From: Neptunomonas marina
Lineage (GTDB): Bacteria > Pseudomonadota > Gammaproteobacteria > Pseudomonadales > Balneatricaceae
Reading direction: 5' to 3'
DNA: 64,000 nt
Assembly: GCF_004005935.1 (NCBI RefSeq)
Contig: NZ_SACQ01000001.1
Coordinates: 339,390 to 403,389, forward strand
Shown in pieces: positions 52,666 to 62,159 of this stretch. How positions within the stretch are numbered: the first letter of the stretch is position 1; each line of letters starts with the position of its first letter. The position numbers and the translations under genes are program-made. The notes under the pieces were generated by a model that saw only the letters and a list, made by a program, of their open reading frames with translations, was not told where the DNA came from and did not search any database.

Positions 52666-52702
52666 TAAGATTTTTCTAATATAATATATAAGATATTTCT
52701 AA
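52666..52702 (-). promoter_or_regulatory. 14-bp direct repeat in the DUF2892 promoter
   Basis: TAAGATTTTTCTAA (52666-52679) and TAAGATATTTCTAA (52689-52702) differ at one base and are 23 bp apart. Each is itself nearly palindromic (TnAGAnATnTCTnA), suggesting two dimer sites. They lie 15-51 bp ahead of the DUF2892 start. The ArsR-type regulator is the obvious candidate to bind them. Confidence 0.6.
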
Positions 52703-52799
52703 AGTAAAGATTCCCTCTTGACTTAAGACGAACTCAAATGGCTAGCTATAGATATCTAGGCAAGGTCGTGTTGCTATAAATCAGTGGCTGGAGGTCGTT

Positions 52800-53720
52800 A
52801 TGCAGATTCGTAAAGTTCTGGTCCATCTAGATCCCGAGGATATTTCAGATAGTTTTACAGCTAAATTGTTGCTGCTCGCCTCTGCGGGCGTTGAGATCGC
52901 GTTGTTCGCCTGTTGCTACTCGCGGCCACTGAGAAATAGCTATTTACTGGATAAAGACGCTGAGCAAGCCGCCATTGCCAGCTATATGAAAAAGCGCGAA
53001 AACGACCTAGCAAAGTTTGCGAAACAGCTAGGGGAAACAGGTGCATCTGTCTCCTATGATTTGTGTTGGGATTCTGAGCTGGCCGATCGCGTTGTCAAGC
53101 AGGCCGAGCACCATGCGGCTGACCTTATTCTTGCCCCAAAGAGCAATCACTATCTAGGTGAATATCTACTCAATCAGGGTGATTGGCGCCTGATATCGAA
53201 CACCTCTGTACCCTTGATGCTAGTGGGGGCCGAGTCATGGAGTGCGCATCCACGGGTTGCCGCTGCGGTGGAGCCGTTTTTAGAGTGTAACTCGCCAGCT
53301 CAGCTTGATCACCTGATCCTTGGCGCTGCGAAAAGTATGGTTGACCTATTGATTGGTGAGCTGCACGTCATCCACAGCTTTAATGCGATTCCCCAATCAG
53401 CGATTTTTGATGAGCACCTGACAACTGACTACGATGGCTTACGCTTGAAGGTGCGGGAGCAGCATACCGAAGCGCTTCAGCAGCTTGTTGATGAAGAGCG
53501 AGTCAACTCTGCGGTCATTCATTTGGAAGAGGGCGATGTGCATACCAAGCTGCCGGAGGTGGTGGCAAACGAGCATATCGACGTTGTCGTCATGGGAGCG
53601 GTCGATCACGACTTTTTCGATCGTTTGCTGACTGGCAGTTCAATTGAGCGTGTGATCGATCAAATAACGGCGGATTTACTGATTGTGCCGGAGTCTCAGC
53701 CGCAAGAGAGCGACAACTAA
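52800..53720 (+). CDS. Tandem universal stress protein (UspE-like)
   Basis: 306 residues with two Usp domains (about 1-145 and 150-302). Domain 1 has IRKVLVHLDPED and ADLILAPKSNHY. Domain 2 ends with the ATP-type loop VVMGAVDHDFFDRLLTGSSIERV (in parts), GxxG-like and better conserved than domain 1. Cytoplasmic stress protein of unclear biochemical role. GGAGG precedes ATG 52800. It diverges from the DUF2892 gene across 148 bp, where the direct repeat lies. Confidence 0.85.
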   Translation: MQIRKVLVHLDPEDISDSFTAKLLLLASAGVEIALFACCYSRPLRNSYLLDKDAEQAAIASYMKKRENDLAKFAKQLGETGASVSYDLCWDSELADRVVKQAEHHAADLILAPKSNHYLGEYLLNQGDWRLISNTSVPLMLVGAESWSAHPRVAAAVEPFLECNSPAQLDHLILGAAKSMVDLLIGELHVIHSFNAIPQSAIFDEHLTTDYDGLRLKVREQHTEALQQLVDEERVNSAVIHLEEGDVHTKLPEVVANEHIDVVVMGAVDHDFFDRLLTGSSIERVIDQITADLLIVPESQPQESDN

Positions 53721-53745
53721 ATTGCCGCTCTTCTTGTTTATCTAA

Positions 53746-54561
53746 TCACGCCTGAAACTGTGCCCAGATTGGGGCGTGATCTGACGGCTTTTCCATACCA
53801 CGCAGTTCGTAGTCAATGCCCGCATCGCTGCAGTGGCTGATTAACGGTGCAGTCGCTAAGATAACGTCAATACGTAGGCCGCGTTTTGGTTCAGCTTCGA
53901 AGCCTCGGCTGCGGTAGTCGAACCAGCTAAAGCGATCATCTACGGTCGGGTGTAAATGGCGATAGCTATCTTCTAGCCCCCAGCCTTTCAAGCGCCCTAG
54001 CCACTCTCTTTCGATAGGTTGGAAGCTCGTTTTACCGGTTTTTAACCAGCGCTTTCTATTTGGCTCACCAATACCGATGTCGATATCTTCAGGTGAGATA
54101 TTGATATCACCCATCACGATGAGTAGATCATCAGGTTGATGGTTATGCTCAAGGTGACTTTGTAGATCGGCGTAGAACTTCTCTTTTGCTGGAAATTTGG
54201 TTTCGTGCGCGATGTTCTCGCCTTGGGGGAAGTAGCCGTTAATCACCGTGATGCGGTTTCCTGCAGGTGATTGGTATTCGCCAATAATCAGGCGGCGTTG
54301 AGCGTCTTCGTCATCTGTCGTAAACCCCTTTTGAATGCTCAACGGCGGCTGTTTCGACAGCAACGCAACGCCGTAGTGGCTTTTCTGTCCATGGAACTCA
54401 ACGTGGTAACCGAGCGCTTCCACCATCTCTAGGGGGAACTGTGGATCGTCTACTTTGGTTTCTTGTAAACCGATAACATCAGGTTGATGCTTTTCGATCA
54501 ACGCGGCCAACTGATGAGGTCGTGCGCGTAAGCCGTTAATGTTAAAAGAGATAACTTTCAT
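53746..54561 (-). CDS. xthA: XthA, exodeoxyribonuclease III
   Basis: AP endonuclease and 3'-5' exonuclease of base-excision repair. 271 residues from ATG 54561 (E. coli 268). Motifs are [27 protein letters not shown] (catalytic Glu), [32 protein letters not shown], the Trp/Asp of SWFDYRSRG and the final [12 protein letters not shown] with the active-site Asp-His. The longer frame to 54609 has no family support. Confidence 0.95.
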   Translation of the reverse strand: MKVISFNINGLRARPHQLAALIEKHQPDVIGLQETKVDDPQFPLEMVEALGYHVEFHGQKSHYGVALLSKQPPLSIQKGFTTDDEDAQRRLIIGEYQSPAGNRITVINGYFPQGENIAHETKFPAKEKFYADLQSHLEHNHQPDDLLIVMGDINISPEDIDIGIGEPNRKRWLKTGKTSFQPIEREWLGRLKGWGLEDSYRHLHPTVDDRFSWFDYRSRGFEAEPKRGLRIDVILATAPLISHCSDAGIDYELRGMEKPSDHAPIWAQFQA

Positions 54562-54738
54562 TTTTCTACCGACCACTATGCTGTTTCTAATGACTGCTGA
54601 GTGTATCAAAAAGTTACCTCAAGTTTATCGTGAAGCCGATAGTCATTTTCTATGGCGTTGTTAAAAACGTTTGATTGGTAAGTTGTGCGCCAAGGCGCTA
54701 CAGTTCATCCATTATTATTGGATAATGGAGTGAGACAG

Positions 54739-56097
54739 GTGTCAGCATACGATTTTGATCTCTTTGTAATTGGTGCAGGTTCCGGTGGTGTTCGTGCTGC
54801 GCGAATGGCAGCGGCTATGGGCGTAAAGGTCGGTATCACTGAAGATAAATATCTAGGTGGTACGTGCGTCAACGTGGGCTGTGTACCTAAAAAGCTCTTC
54901 GTATATGCCTCTCACTACGGTGAAGATTTTCACGATGCAAAAGGTTTTGGTTGGAATGTAGAGGGTACGTCCTTCGATTGGCCAACGCTGCGTGACAACA
55001 AGAACGCAGAGATTCAGCGCTTAAACGGTATCTATCGCAACCTGTTAGTGAATTCGGGTTGCACGTTGATCGAAGGCCATGGCTCATTAGTTGATGAGCA
55101 CACCGTTAAGGTGGGTGATAGTACCTATACCGCTGAACGCATTCTTGTGGCTGTAGGAGGTTGGCCGTTTGTCCCGGATATCCCAGGCAAAGAGCATATT
55201 ATCTCCTCTAACGAAGTGTTCTACTTGGATGAGTTTCCCAAGCGCGCTGTTGTGGTCGGTGGTGGCTATATCGCCGTCGAGTTTGCTGGGATCTTTGCAG
55301 GCTTAGGTGCTCAAACGTCGTTGATCTACCGCGGTGATATGTTCCTGCGTGGCTTTGATAATGACGTGCGTGAGTTTACAGCCGCGGAAGTGGCAAAAAA
55401 GGGTGTGGATCTAAAGTTCAGTGTTAACGTTGAGGCGGTTGAGAAGCTGGCTGATGGTTCTCTGCGAGTATCACTCACTGATGGCTCCACAATTGATGCA
55501 GACTGCGTTATGTATGCGACAGGGCGTGTGCCTCGCGTTGAAGGGCTGGGCTTGGAGAATCTAGGCATCGAGCAGCAAGCCAATGGCGCAATCATTGTAA
55601 ATGACACCTTCCAGACGAATGTGCCGTCCGTTTATGCGGTTGGTGATGTGATCGATCGTGTGCAGCTAACGCCAGTTGCGCTTGCAGAAGGTATGGCGTT
55701 GGTGAAGCATCTGTATCAAGGCCAAGACATCAACGTCGACTACAACCTGATACCAACAGCGGTATTCTGCCAACCAAATATCGGCACAGTTGGACTGACA
55801 GAAGAGCAAGCGCGCGCGCAAAACCACGATATCGATATCTATCGTAGTGAGTTCCGAGCGATGAAGCATACCATCTCAGGCAGTGAAGAGCGGACGCTGA
55901 TGAAGATGATCGTGGATAAAACCACAGACAAGGTGCTGGGCGTGCACATGGTGGGGCCTGACGCCGGTGAGATCATTCAGGGTATTGGTATAGCGCTTAA
56001 AGCGGGCGCTACCAAGGCGGTATTTGACTCAACTATCGGCATCCATCCAACGGCAGCTGAAGAGTTTGTTACTATGCGCGAGCCTGTTAAACAGTAA
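54739..56097 (+). CDS. gor: Glutathione reductase
   Basis: NADPH-dependent flavoprotein, 452 residues (E. coli 450). The FAD fold has [17 protein letters not shown]. The redox disulfide is C43/C48 in [13 protein letters not shown]. The NADPH fold has [18 protein letters not shown], with arginines in [12 protein letters not shown] that favour NADPH. The C-terminal dimer domain has the active-site HPTAAEE. GTG 54739 is chosen because GGAG lies 8 bases ahead and the product length matches; ATG 54685 would add 18 residues unlike relatives. Confidence 0.95.
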   Translation: MSAYDFDLFVIGAGSGGVRAARMAAAMGVKVGITEDKYLGGTCVNVGCVPKKLFVYASHYGEDFHDAKGFGWNVEGTSFDWPTLRDNKNAEIQRLNGIYRNLLVNSGCTLIEGHGSLVDEHTVKVGDSTYTAERILVAVGGWPFVPDIPGKEHIISSNEVFYLDEFPKRAVVVGGGYIAVEFAGIFAGLGAQTSLIYRGDMFLRGFDNDVREFTAAEVAKKGVDLKFSVNVEAVEKLADGSLRVSLTDGSTIDADCVMYATGRVPRVEGLGLENLGIEQQANGAIIVNDTFQTNVPSVYAVGDVIDRVQLTPVALAEGMALVKHLYQGQDINVDYNLIPTAVFCQPNIGTVGLTEEQARAQNHDIDIYRSEFRAMKHTISGSEERTLMKMIVDKTTDKVLGVHMVGPDAGEIIQGIGIALKAGATKAVFDSTIGIHPTAAEEFVTMREPVKQ

Positions 56098-56157
56098 TCA
56101 GGCAGCATTGCATTTAAACGTCGCCCCGCCTAACCTGAAGAGGGAGGTGGGGTATTT

Positions 56158-56418
56158 ATGAAGCTGTTCCTAATGTTGTTGTGGCGTACTTGGTTGCCCG
56201 ATTGGGCACACGACCGCTCTCCTGATCCCTATCATTTTTATCGTCGACAGTTCACTGCGGCATACAAGCGGCGTTATCGCTTTGTATCACTTCTCTGGTT
56301 TATCGCGCTCATTACGATTGGGCTAGTTGCAAGCTTACCTGTTGCCATTATTATCGTCATTTTCGCCTCTTGTATCTCATTCGCCATTTTAGATGAGACA
56401 GAAAAAAAGGCGCCTTAG
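56158..56418 (+). CDS. Small unknown membrane protein
   Basis: 86 residues. An amphipathic N-terminus with several Trp (LLWRTWLPDWAHDRSPDPYHF) is followed by a basic loop (YKRRYRF) and two close membrane helices (about 43-76). A polar end (DETEKKAP) completes it. No family recognised. GGGAGGTGG precedes ATG 56158, a convincing ribosome site. Its stop codon sits in the loop of a terminator. Confidence 0.65.
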   Translation: MKLFLMLLWRTWLPDWAHDRSPDPYHFYRRQFTAAYKRRYRFVSLLWFIALITIGLVASLPVAIIIVIFASCISFAILDETEKKAP

Positions 56419-56427
56419 GCGCCTTTT
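56405..56427. terminator. Bidirectional terminator containing the stop codon of the small membrane gene
   Basis: AAAAGGCGCC (56405-56414), TTA loop, GGCGCCTTTT (56418-56427). The TAG stop at 56416-56418 lies in the loop. It serves both the plus-strand gene and htpX on the minus strand, 10 bp away. Confidence 0.9.
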
Positions 56428-56437
56428 CACGTGAAGC

Positions 56438-57331
56438 TTATTGTGCGCGGTTTTGCAACGCCGCGATGCGATCATCAAGGGGTGGGTGAGAGGAGAACAG
56501 CTCCATAAAACCCTGCTTGATGTGGCTGCTAATGCCGAACGCTTGCAGTTGGCCCTGTAGCTCATCAGGCATCCCTTGCTCGGCTTTCAAACGCTGCAAT
56601 GCGCCAATCATGCCAGGTGTGCTGGCAAACATGGCACCCGCTTCATCCGCCCGGTATTCGCGGCGGCGCGAGAACCAAGCGACGATCATAGACGCGATGA
56701 TACCGAACAGCATCTCAAACACGAATACGGTGATGTAATAACCAATGCCTTCGCCTGCGGCGCTGTCATCCTCATCATTTTTGAGGAAACTATCCACGGC
56801 ATAGGCTGCGATGCGCGCGAAGAACATGACAAAGGTATTCACGACACCTTGAATCAAGGCTAGTGTTACCATGTCGCCATTTGCAACGTGGCCGATTTCG
56901 TGGGCCATGACCGCGCGGGCTTCTTCTGGACGAAAACGCTCGAGCAAGCCTGAGCTGACAGCGACCAATGCGTCGTTTTTATTCCAGCCGGTTGCGAAAG
57001 CGTTGGACTGGTGGGATGGGAAGATCCCAACTTCTGGCATTTTGATACCTGCTTGCTGAGATAACTCGGCAACGGTATCGACCAGCCACTTCTCTTCTGC
57101 GGTACGGGGCTCTGTGATGATCTGAGTACCGGTGGAGCGTTTGGCCATCCATTTCGACATAAATAGCGAAATAAATGATCCGACAAAGCCAAACACAGCA
57201 CAGAAAATCAGCAGCGATGTCATGTTCAAACCAGCAGATGAGACATAACTGCCCACACCCAGAAGGTTAAGTACAAGGGACGCGACGAGGATAACCGCAA
57301 GGTTAGTCGCGAGAAACAGAAGGATTCGCAT
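56438..57331 (-). CDS. htpX: HtpX, membrane zinc metalloprotease
   Basis: M48 protease that cleaves misfolded inner-membrane proteins. About 297 residues from ATG 57331 ([17 protein letters not shown]). Two helices at the N-terminus and two near residues 155-215 are present. The zinc motif is [12 protein letters not shown], with the third ligand Glu in [11 protein letters not shown]. The end, [15 protein letters not shown], is typical. An upstream in-frame Met would add five residues. Confidence 0.95.
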   Translation of the reverse strand: MRILLFLATNLAVILVASLVLNLLGVGSYVSSAGLNMTSLLIFCAVFGFVGSFISLFMSKWMAKRSTGTQIITEPRTAEEKWLVDTVAELSQQAGIKMPEVGIFPSHQSNAFATGWNKNDALVAVSSGLLERFRPEEARAVMAHEIGHVANGDMVTLALIQGVVNTFVMFFARIAAYAVDSFLKNDEDDSAAGEGIGYYITVFVFEMLFGIIASMIVAWFSRRREYRADEAGAMFASTPGMIGALQRLKAEQGMPDELQGQLQAFGISSHIKQGFMELFSSHPPLDDRIAALQNRAQ

Positions 57332-57523
57332 GGTTCTTGGTTCCATAGTTATTAATATCTAATGGCCTAGATATAGATTCAGGTCAAAAGTTTCAAGTAA
57401 AAGGTAAAAATATTTGGCCCGTTTGAGTCTAGCCGTCTAGCTTTTTTCAGCAGTTATCATGCGCTACCCACGACGGTACAGAGTTAGCTGATTGAGGAAC
57501 TAGTCGGCGCATCTTTAGCTCTC

Positions 57524-57529
57524 TATAAT
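57524..57529 (+). promoter_or_regulatory. -10 element of the methyltransferase gene
   Basis: Perfect TATAAT at 57524-57529; the -35 region is weak. Transcription would start near 57536, which excludes the in-frame GTG at 57530 and supports GTG 57557 as the start. Confidence 0.5.
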
Positions 57530-57556
57530 GTGTGGCTTTTTTTGAGAGGGTGCTCG

Positions 57557-58462
57557 GTGCAACAGGTTCTGGATTCAATTACGTCCCAACTCGCACTTGC
57601 TCAAGGTGAGTCGCGCCGGCTGTTTCACGGCAGAGGTGGGTGCTTTGTAGGTTTTGAATCGCTGGTGGTTGACTGGTTCGCTCCGGTGGCGGTGATTCGC
57701 CTCTATGACCTGTTCCCAGACGAAAGTCTGCGCAGCCTAGCCGAGTCTTTAGAGCGTCTGCCTGAGGTGGATTGTATCGTGCTGCAGAGGAGAGGAGTGG
57801 GTAACACGCTACAAAACGTAGTCCTGTATGGTGAGCTGCCCGCTACGCTCCACGCGAAAGAGCTGGGGCTTGCGTACTCACTGGATGTGACGCAAACACA
57901 AAACTCTGGGCTCTTTTTGGATATGCGTAAAGGCCGTGAGTGGGTCGCTGCGCATGCAGAGGGCAAACGAGTACTTAATCTATTTTCTTATACGTGTGCG
58001 TTCTCCGTGGTGGCAATTGCCAACCATGCGGAGCATGTGGTGAATGTGGATATGAGTAAGGGTGCGTTGACACGTGGTCGAACGAATCATCGGATGAATG
58101 GTTTGGATACCTCGAAAGTTGCATTTTTACCCTACAATATATTCAAATCATGGGGAAAGATCGGCCGCTCCGGGCCGTATGATCTCGTGATTATAGATCC
58201 GCCCAGTTTCCAGCCGGGAAGCTTTATTGCAGAGAAAGACTATCGTCGTCTTGTTCAACGCCTCGATCGACTGTGTGCCAAAGGGGGAGATGTATTGCTT
58301 TGTCATAATGACCCATCCCATGATGAGACGTTTCTGCGCCAAATTATGGCCAGTGAATGCCCAACTTTCTCGTATGTAGAGTCGCTTCCTGAGCAAGTCG
58401 ATTTCCCTGAAAAACAAGCCGGTAAAGGCGTAAAGGCTATGGTGTACCGCAGTAGTGAGTAA
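57557..58462 (+). CDS. RlmI/RlmK-type SAM-dependent methyltransferase
   Basis: About 301 residues. A Rossmann methyltransferase with the SAM motif VLNLFSYTCAFSVVA, acidic VNVDMSKGAL, the RlmI/K-like NSGLFLDMRKGREWV and the catalytic DPPSFQPG. Family knowledge suggests rRNA cytosine or guanine methylation; the exact target is not readable, and the PUA domain of RlmI is missing. GTG 57557 is used, with GAGAGGG at about 6 bases. It overlaps the next gene by 8 bp. Confidence 0.82.
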   Translation: MQQVLDSITSQLALAQGESRRLFHGRGGCFVGFESLVVDWFAPVAVIRLYDLFPDESLRSLAESLERLPEVDCIVLQRRGVGNTLQNVVLYGELPATLHAKELGLAYSLDVTQTQNSGLFLDMRKGREWVAAHAEGKRVLNLFSYTCAFSVVAIANHAEHVVNVDMSKGALTRGRTNHRMNGLDTSKVAFLPYNIFKSWGKIGRSGPYDLVIIDPPSFQPGSFIAEKDYRRLVQRLDRLCAKGGDVLLCHNDPSHDETFLRQIMASECPTFSYVESLPEQVDFPEKQAGKGVKAMVYRSSE

Positions 58463-58940
58463 AGATACGTTTATTTGCTTGGATATTGAGGCAAGTGGTT
58501 TGGGGCCGCGCTCCTACCCAATTGAGATAGCCTGGGCAGACAGCGGCTCTGATGAGCATGATACCTTCTTGATTAATCCTAACGAGGTCGAGCAGTGGAG
58601 CGATTGGGACGAAAAAGCCCAGTCTATTCACAATATTCCGCGAGAGTCGTTAGTGTCTGGTTTATCCGTGCGTGAAGCGTGTTCACGGCTGAATGCGCGG
58701 CTGGCGGGGTGCACAGTTATTTGCGATGCACTTGAGTTTGATTATTTCTGGATGAGACGGCTATTTGATGCAGCACGGATGAACCCTGCTTTTAAGTTGG
58801 CGGGGTTAGATGCTGTTCTGCGCCCAGAACAATTGATCTACTATCGCATTGTGGCAAAGGCGGAAGTGCGTAAGCATCGAGCTTTGGATGATGCCTACGC
58901 ACTGATGGCGTCTATGAAACAGTGCCTAAGTCACACTTAG
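58455..58940 (+). CDS. DEDDh-type 3'-5' exonuclease
   Basis: 161 residues, a bare RNase T/DnaQ-like exonuclease domain. Metal-binding acids are visible: D and E in FICLDIEASGLG, D in VICDALEFDYFW, and H plus D in KHRALDDAYAL, the DEDDh arrangement. Substrate unknown. It starts at GTG 58455, inside the end of the methyltransferase gene, so the two are translationally coupled, hinting at a shared RNA-related task. Confidence 0.82.
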   Translation: MSKDTFICLDIEASGLGPRSYPIEIAWADSGSDEHDTFLINPNEVEQWSDWDEKAQSIHNIPRESLVSGLSVREACSRLNARLAGCTVICDALEFDYFWMRRLFDAARMNPAFKLAGLDAVLRPEQLIYYRIVAKAEVRKHRALDDAYALMASMKQCLSHT

Positions 58941-58941
58941 T

Positions 58942-59769
58942 TTAAGCGGCTAGGCTGTCTAAGCCCGATTCGATCGTTAGGGCTTCTGGTAGCTTGTCGA
59001 CGATATCTGCTGGCAAACCTGCATGGATCGCAACTTCAGTAGGGAAGCCTTCGATGACGGCCTCCTCATCTTTCTGGTCGCGGATAGCGGCGTTCAAGTA
59101 GCAGGCGATGTTGACTACACAACTCAGTGCTTGCGTTTCTTGGAAGGTGAGCGGCTTTTTGTGTTGCTGTACCGCGATACCGAGCTCTTCAGGGAACTTC
59201 CACATATCAAGTAGCTCTTTACCCGCATCTTGAGTCGCGAAGCCTAGGCGCTCGCGTTCTGCCTCGGAGCGGCTAACGCCGGACTCTTCGATCAGAGTTT
59301 GGATAGCTTGAGCGCGGTTTGGCTGAGCCAAGTGTAGGAGTAAGCGGCCGATATTATGAATGACGCCAGCGGTGAAAGCTTTGTCTGCCTCAACCTTATC
59401 TGTTTGCTCGGCGAGCCATTTTGCGAGTGTTGCAACACGGAACGACTCGGACCAAAAGCTCTTGATATCTAAACCTTCAACATCACCCGTTGAGTTCGCA
59501 AAGCCAGAGGCAATAACCAATGTTTTTAGCTTTTCCATTCCGAGCATGACGGTTGCTTCATCAATAGAAGAGACTTTTCTTGAGAGGCCAAAGTGGGCAG
59601 AGTTGACAAGGCGTAAAATTTTGAGTGATAGCGTCTGATCTTTGCTGACTTTCTGTGCTATTTCGGAGTAGTCGGCATTAGGTTGGTTGAGCGCTTGAAT
59701 AAGCTCACGAACGACTTCGGGGACGTTAGGCAGTTTACTGGTTTGCGCGAGTAAGTCCTTAATTTCCAT
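58942..59769 (-). CDS. HDOD-domain signalling protein
   Basis: 275 residues from ATG 59769 (AGGAGA 5 bases ahead). The whole protein is one HDOD domain: KLPNVPEVVRELIQAL, KDQTLSLKILRLVNSAHFGLSRKV (in parts), ATVMLGMEKLKTLVIAS and FTAGVIHNIGRLLLHL. The HD catalytic residues are mostly not conserved, as usual for HDOD. No output domain is attached. Such proteins act in regulatory networks including c-di-GMP and motility; a specific role cannot be given. Confidence 0.88.
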   Translation of the reverse strand: MEIKDLLAQTSKLPNVPEVVRELIQALNQPNADYSEIAQKVSKDQTLSLKILRLVNSAHFGLSRKVSSIDEATVMLGMEKLKTLVIASGFANSTGDVEGLDIKSFWSESFRVATLAKWLAEQTDKVEADKAFTAGVIHNIGRLLLHLAQPNRAQAIQTLIEESGVSRSEAERERLGFATQDAGKELLDMWKFPEELGIAVQQHKKPLTFQETQALSCVVNIACYLNAAIRDQKDEEAVIEGFPTEVAIHAGLPADIVDKLPEALTIESGLDSLAA

Positions 59770-59839
59770 GTGATCTCCTACAATACACCGATATTCGATA
59801 GGTTTATTAATCAGCGTAGAGCAGGTTTGTGAAATCGCA

Positions 59840-59869
59840 AACAAAAGGGTTGTTATCAGCCCTTTTGTT
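59840..59869 (-). terminator. Terminator of the unknown gene at 59890-60258
   Basis: AACAAAAGGG (59840-59849) and CCCTTTTGTT (59860-59869), 10-base loop. On the minus strand CCCTTTTGTTTG gives a U-rich end. It lies 20 bp past the stop. Confidence 0.8.
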
Positions 59870-59889
59870 GTACGACATAATTACTCAGA

Positions 59890-60258
59890 TCACAGGTTTA
59901 ATACACGGTCCTCAATTTTTTGGCGTAACTCGGCATATTGACCCATCTCTTCTGGCATAAAGTACAACTTGTAGTAGCTGCGCTCTATCAAGCGACCTTT
60001 AGTCCCATTGATGCTCTCTTTAGTCATCGCATAGGTGTAGGACATCTGCAAATGAATGACGCGAGTGTGCGGCTGAACGTCAAACTCGTGACCCTCTAGG
60101 TCGTAGCGCTTTTTCTTCTCTTTGATGGTGTAGAAAGAGATCTCTGCGACCTGATCTAGGTTGATAAGAAAGTTAGAGGTAACCGGCACGAGATGTTGCT
60201 TCTCTAGGCCGTTGTGCTCCATGTAAATACCGCAGTTTTTCTTGATCTTAATAAACAT
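59890..60258 (-). CDS. Unknown 122-residue protein
   Basis: I do not recognise a family. ATG 60258 gives 122 residues (MFIKIKKNCGIYMEHN). It has no signal peptide or membrane helix. It is rich in Tyr, Lys and Glu, with strands such as HLVPVTSNFLINLDQVAEISF and VIHLQMSYTYAMT and a helical end. The 'LINLDQVAEISF' pattern resembles small single-domain proteins that report allele expression, with no known function. It has its own terminator and no operon partners. Confidence 0.55.
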   Translation of the reverse strand: MFIKIKKNCGIYMEHNGLEKQHLVPVTSNFLINLDQVAEISFYTIKEKKKRYDLEGHEFDVQPHTRVIHLQMSYTYAMTKESINGTKGRLIERSYYKLYFMPEEMGQYAELRQKIEDRVLNL

Positions 60259-60337
60259 TGCTGTGTCCACTACGTTGTCGGTGAGGCGTACTTTATTGCA
60301 TAAATATGACAACTTTTTGACAAAAAGGCGAGGATTA

Positions 60338-60359
60338 GGAGCAACAGGGTTGTTGCTCC
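60338..60359 (-). terminator. Stem-loop after alaA
   Basis: GGAGCAAC (60338-60345) and GTTGCTCC (60352-60359) with a 6-base loop, 8 bp past the alaA stop on the minus strand. No clear U-tract, so it may protect the 3' end rather than terminate alone. Confidence 0.5.
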
Positions 60360-60367
60360 CGAGGTGG

Positions 60368-61582
60368 CTATTGTTGGTAGGTTTTTAAGAAGTCGGCGAT
60401 ACGTTGCACCGCGTCTTCCAATTCGTCGACGCGTGGTAGGAAAACAATGCGGAAATGCTGAGTATCCGGCATGTTGAATCCACTGCCTTGTACGATAAGT
60501 ACCTTTTGCTGTTGAAGCAGGTCTAAGGCCATCTTTTCATCGTTCTTGATTGGGTAGACCGTTGGGTCGAGTTTCGGGAATAGATACATCGCGCCCTTCG
60601 GCTTCACGCAAGAAACACCAGGTATCTGCGTTAGCAAACGCCATGCAAGTTCCCGTTGCTCATACAACCGGCCCTCTGGAACGATAAGCTCGTTAATACT
60701 CTGGTAACCACCAAGTGCTGTTTGTATGGCGTGTTGTGAGGGGACGTTTGAGCACAAGCGCATACTGCTTAGCATATCGAGCCCTTCAATGTAGTCGCGA
60801 GCCCGGTGCTTAGGTCCACTGACGATCATCCAGCCAGCACGAAAGCCTGCGGCACGATAGGCTTTAGCAAGGCCATTAAACGTTAAACAGAGCACTTCAT
60901 CTGATAGCGATGCGAGTGATATGTGCTGTGCTTGGTCGTATAGAATTTTGTCGTAGATCTCATCAGCAAATATGATCAGATCATGCTCGAGCGCAAGCTC
61001 AACAATTTGCTTGAGTACCGCTTCCGAATAGACCGCGCCTGTGGGGTTATTCGGGTTGATCACCACGATACCGCGCGTATGCTCAGTGATTTTGCTGCGC
61101 ATATCCTCGATATCGGGCATCCAATCCGATTCTTCGTCGCATACGTAATGCACTGGGTTACCGCCAGCCAGGCTGACAGCGGCTGTCCAGAGTGGGTAGT
61201 CTGGAGATGGAATGAGCACCTCATCGTTGTCGTTCAGGAGACCCTGCATCGCCATCACGATGAGCTCAGAAGAGCCGTTGCCGATGTAGACATCTTCAAC
61301 CGTTACGTTGCGAATTCCGCTTTTTTGCGACTCTTGCATCACTGCTTTACGGGCCGAAAATAAGCCTTTCGAATCGCAATAACCCTGTGAGGCGGGTAGG
61401 TTGCGAATAACGTCTTGGACAATCTCTTCCGGGGCCTCTAGGCCCCATGGGGCGGGATTACCAATGTTAAGTTTGAGAATGCGGTTGCCTTCCTCTTCAA
61501 GGCGTTTGGCTTCTTGAAGAACGGGGCCGCGAATATCGTAACAGACGTTGATCAGCTTATTGGACTTGCGAAAAACAGACAT
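60368..61582 (-). CDS. alaA: AlaA, glutamate-pyruvate (alanine) aminotransferase
   Basis: Makes alanine from pyruvate and glutamate. 404 residues from ATG 61582, nearly identical in layout to E. coli AlaA: NVCYDIRGPVLQEAKRLEEEG (in parts), LNIGNPAPWGLEAP, NPNNPTGAVYS, FADEIYDKILYD, PLP lysine region FNGLAKAYRAAGFRAGW and the C-terminal FLPRVDELEDA. The longer frame to 61654 is not supported by relatives; GGGA lies 8 bases before 61582. Confidence 0.95.
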   Translation of the reverse strand: MSVFRKSNKLINVCYDIRGPVLQEAKRLEEEGNRILKLNIGNPAPWGLEAPEEIVQDVIRNLPASQGYCDSKGLFSARKAVMQESQKSGIRNVTVEDVYIGNGSSELIVMAMQGLLNDNDEVLIPSPDYPLWTAAVSLAGGNPVHYVCDEESDWMPDIEDMRSKITEHTRGIVVINPNNPTGAVYSEAVLKQIVELALEHDLIIFADEIYDKILYDQAQHISLASLSDEVLCLTFNGLAKAYRAAGFRAGWMIVSGPKHRARDYIEGLDMLSSMRLCSNVPSQHAIQTALGGYQSINELIVPEGRLYEQRELAWRLLTQIPGVSCVKPKGAMYLFPKLDPTVYPIKNDEKMALDLLQQQKVLIVQGSGFNMPDTQHFRIVFLPRVDELEDAVQRIADFLKTYQQ

Positions 61583-61751
61583 GCGTTTTATCCCGTAATC
61601 CGTGTGCCGAGTAATTGACACCACGGTAGCATTTTTAAAAAGGGAACCTATCATACGCCGTTTAGGATTTGATGAGAACTCTACTTAATGGGAGTCGTTT
61701 CGGCGTTCTTGTGGTCACAAAAACAAGCACATAGCGCAGAGGTAGATAAAG

Positions 61752-62159
61752 ATGGCAAACGAATCGAAAGTCACTAAAAGTGAAGCGCAGTGGCGCGAAG
61801 AGCTGTCACCGGAGCAGTACGCGATATGCCGCGAGGGTGGCACAGAACGCCCTTTTACTGGTGAGTATTATCATCACAAAGAGGCTGGTGTTTATCGCTG
61901 CACGTGCTGCGGCACGCCACTCTTTGACTCGGCAACGAAATATGATTCTGGCAGCGGCTGGCCAAGTTTCTATGCGCCTCACAGTAAACAGCATATCAAC
62001 GAGAAGTTTGATCGTAGTTTCGGTATGGCTCGCACAGAGATTACATGCAGCCATTGCGACGCGCATTTAGGGCATGTTTTTACAGATGGCCCCGCGCCAA
62101 CGGGTTTACGTTATTGCGTGAATTCGGCGTCACTTAATTTTGAAGCGGAGGATGTGTGA
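61752..62159 (+). CDS. msrB: MsrB, methionine-R-sulfoxide reductase
   Basis: Repairs oxidised methionine. 135 residues. Zinc cysteines are C50/C53 and C99/C102 ([11 protein letters not shown] and [12 protein letters not shown]). The catalytic cysteine is C122 in [10 protein letters not shown], so this is the Cys, not selenocysteine, form. It overlaps the next gene by 4 bp. Confidence 0.96.
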   Translation: MANESKVTKSEAQWREELSPEQYAICREGGTERPFTGEYYHHKEAGVYRCTCCGTPLFDSATKYDSGSGWPSFYAPHSKQHINEKFDRSFGMARTEITCSHCDAHLGHVFTDGPAPTGLRYCVNSASLNFEAEDV

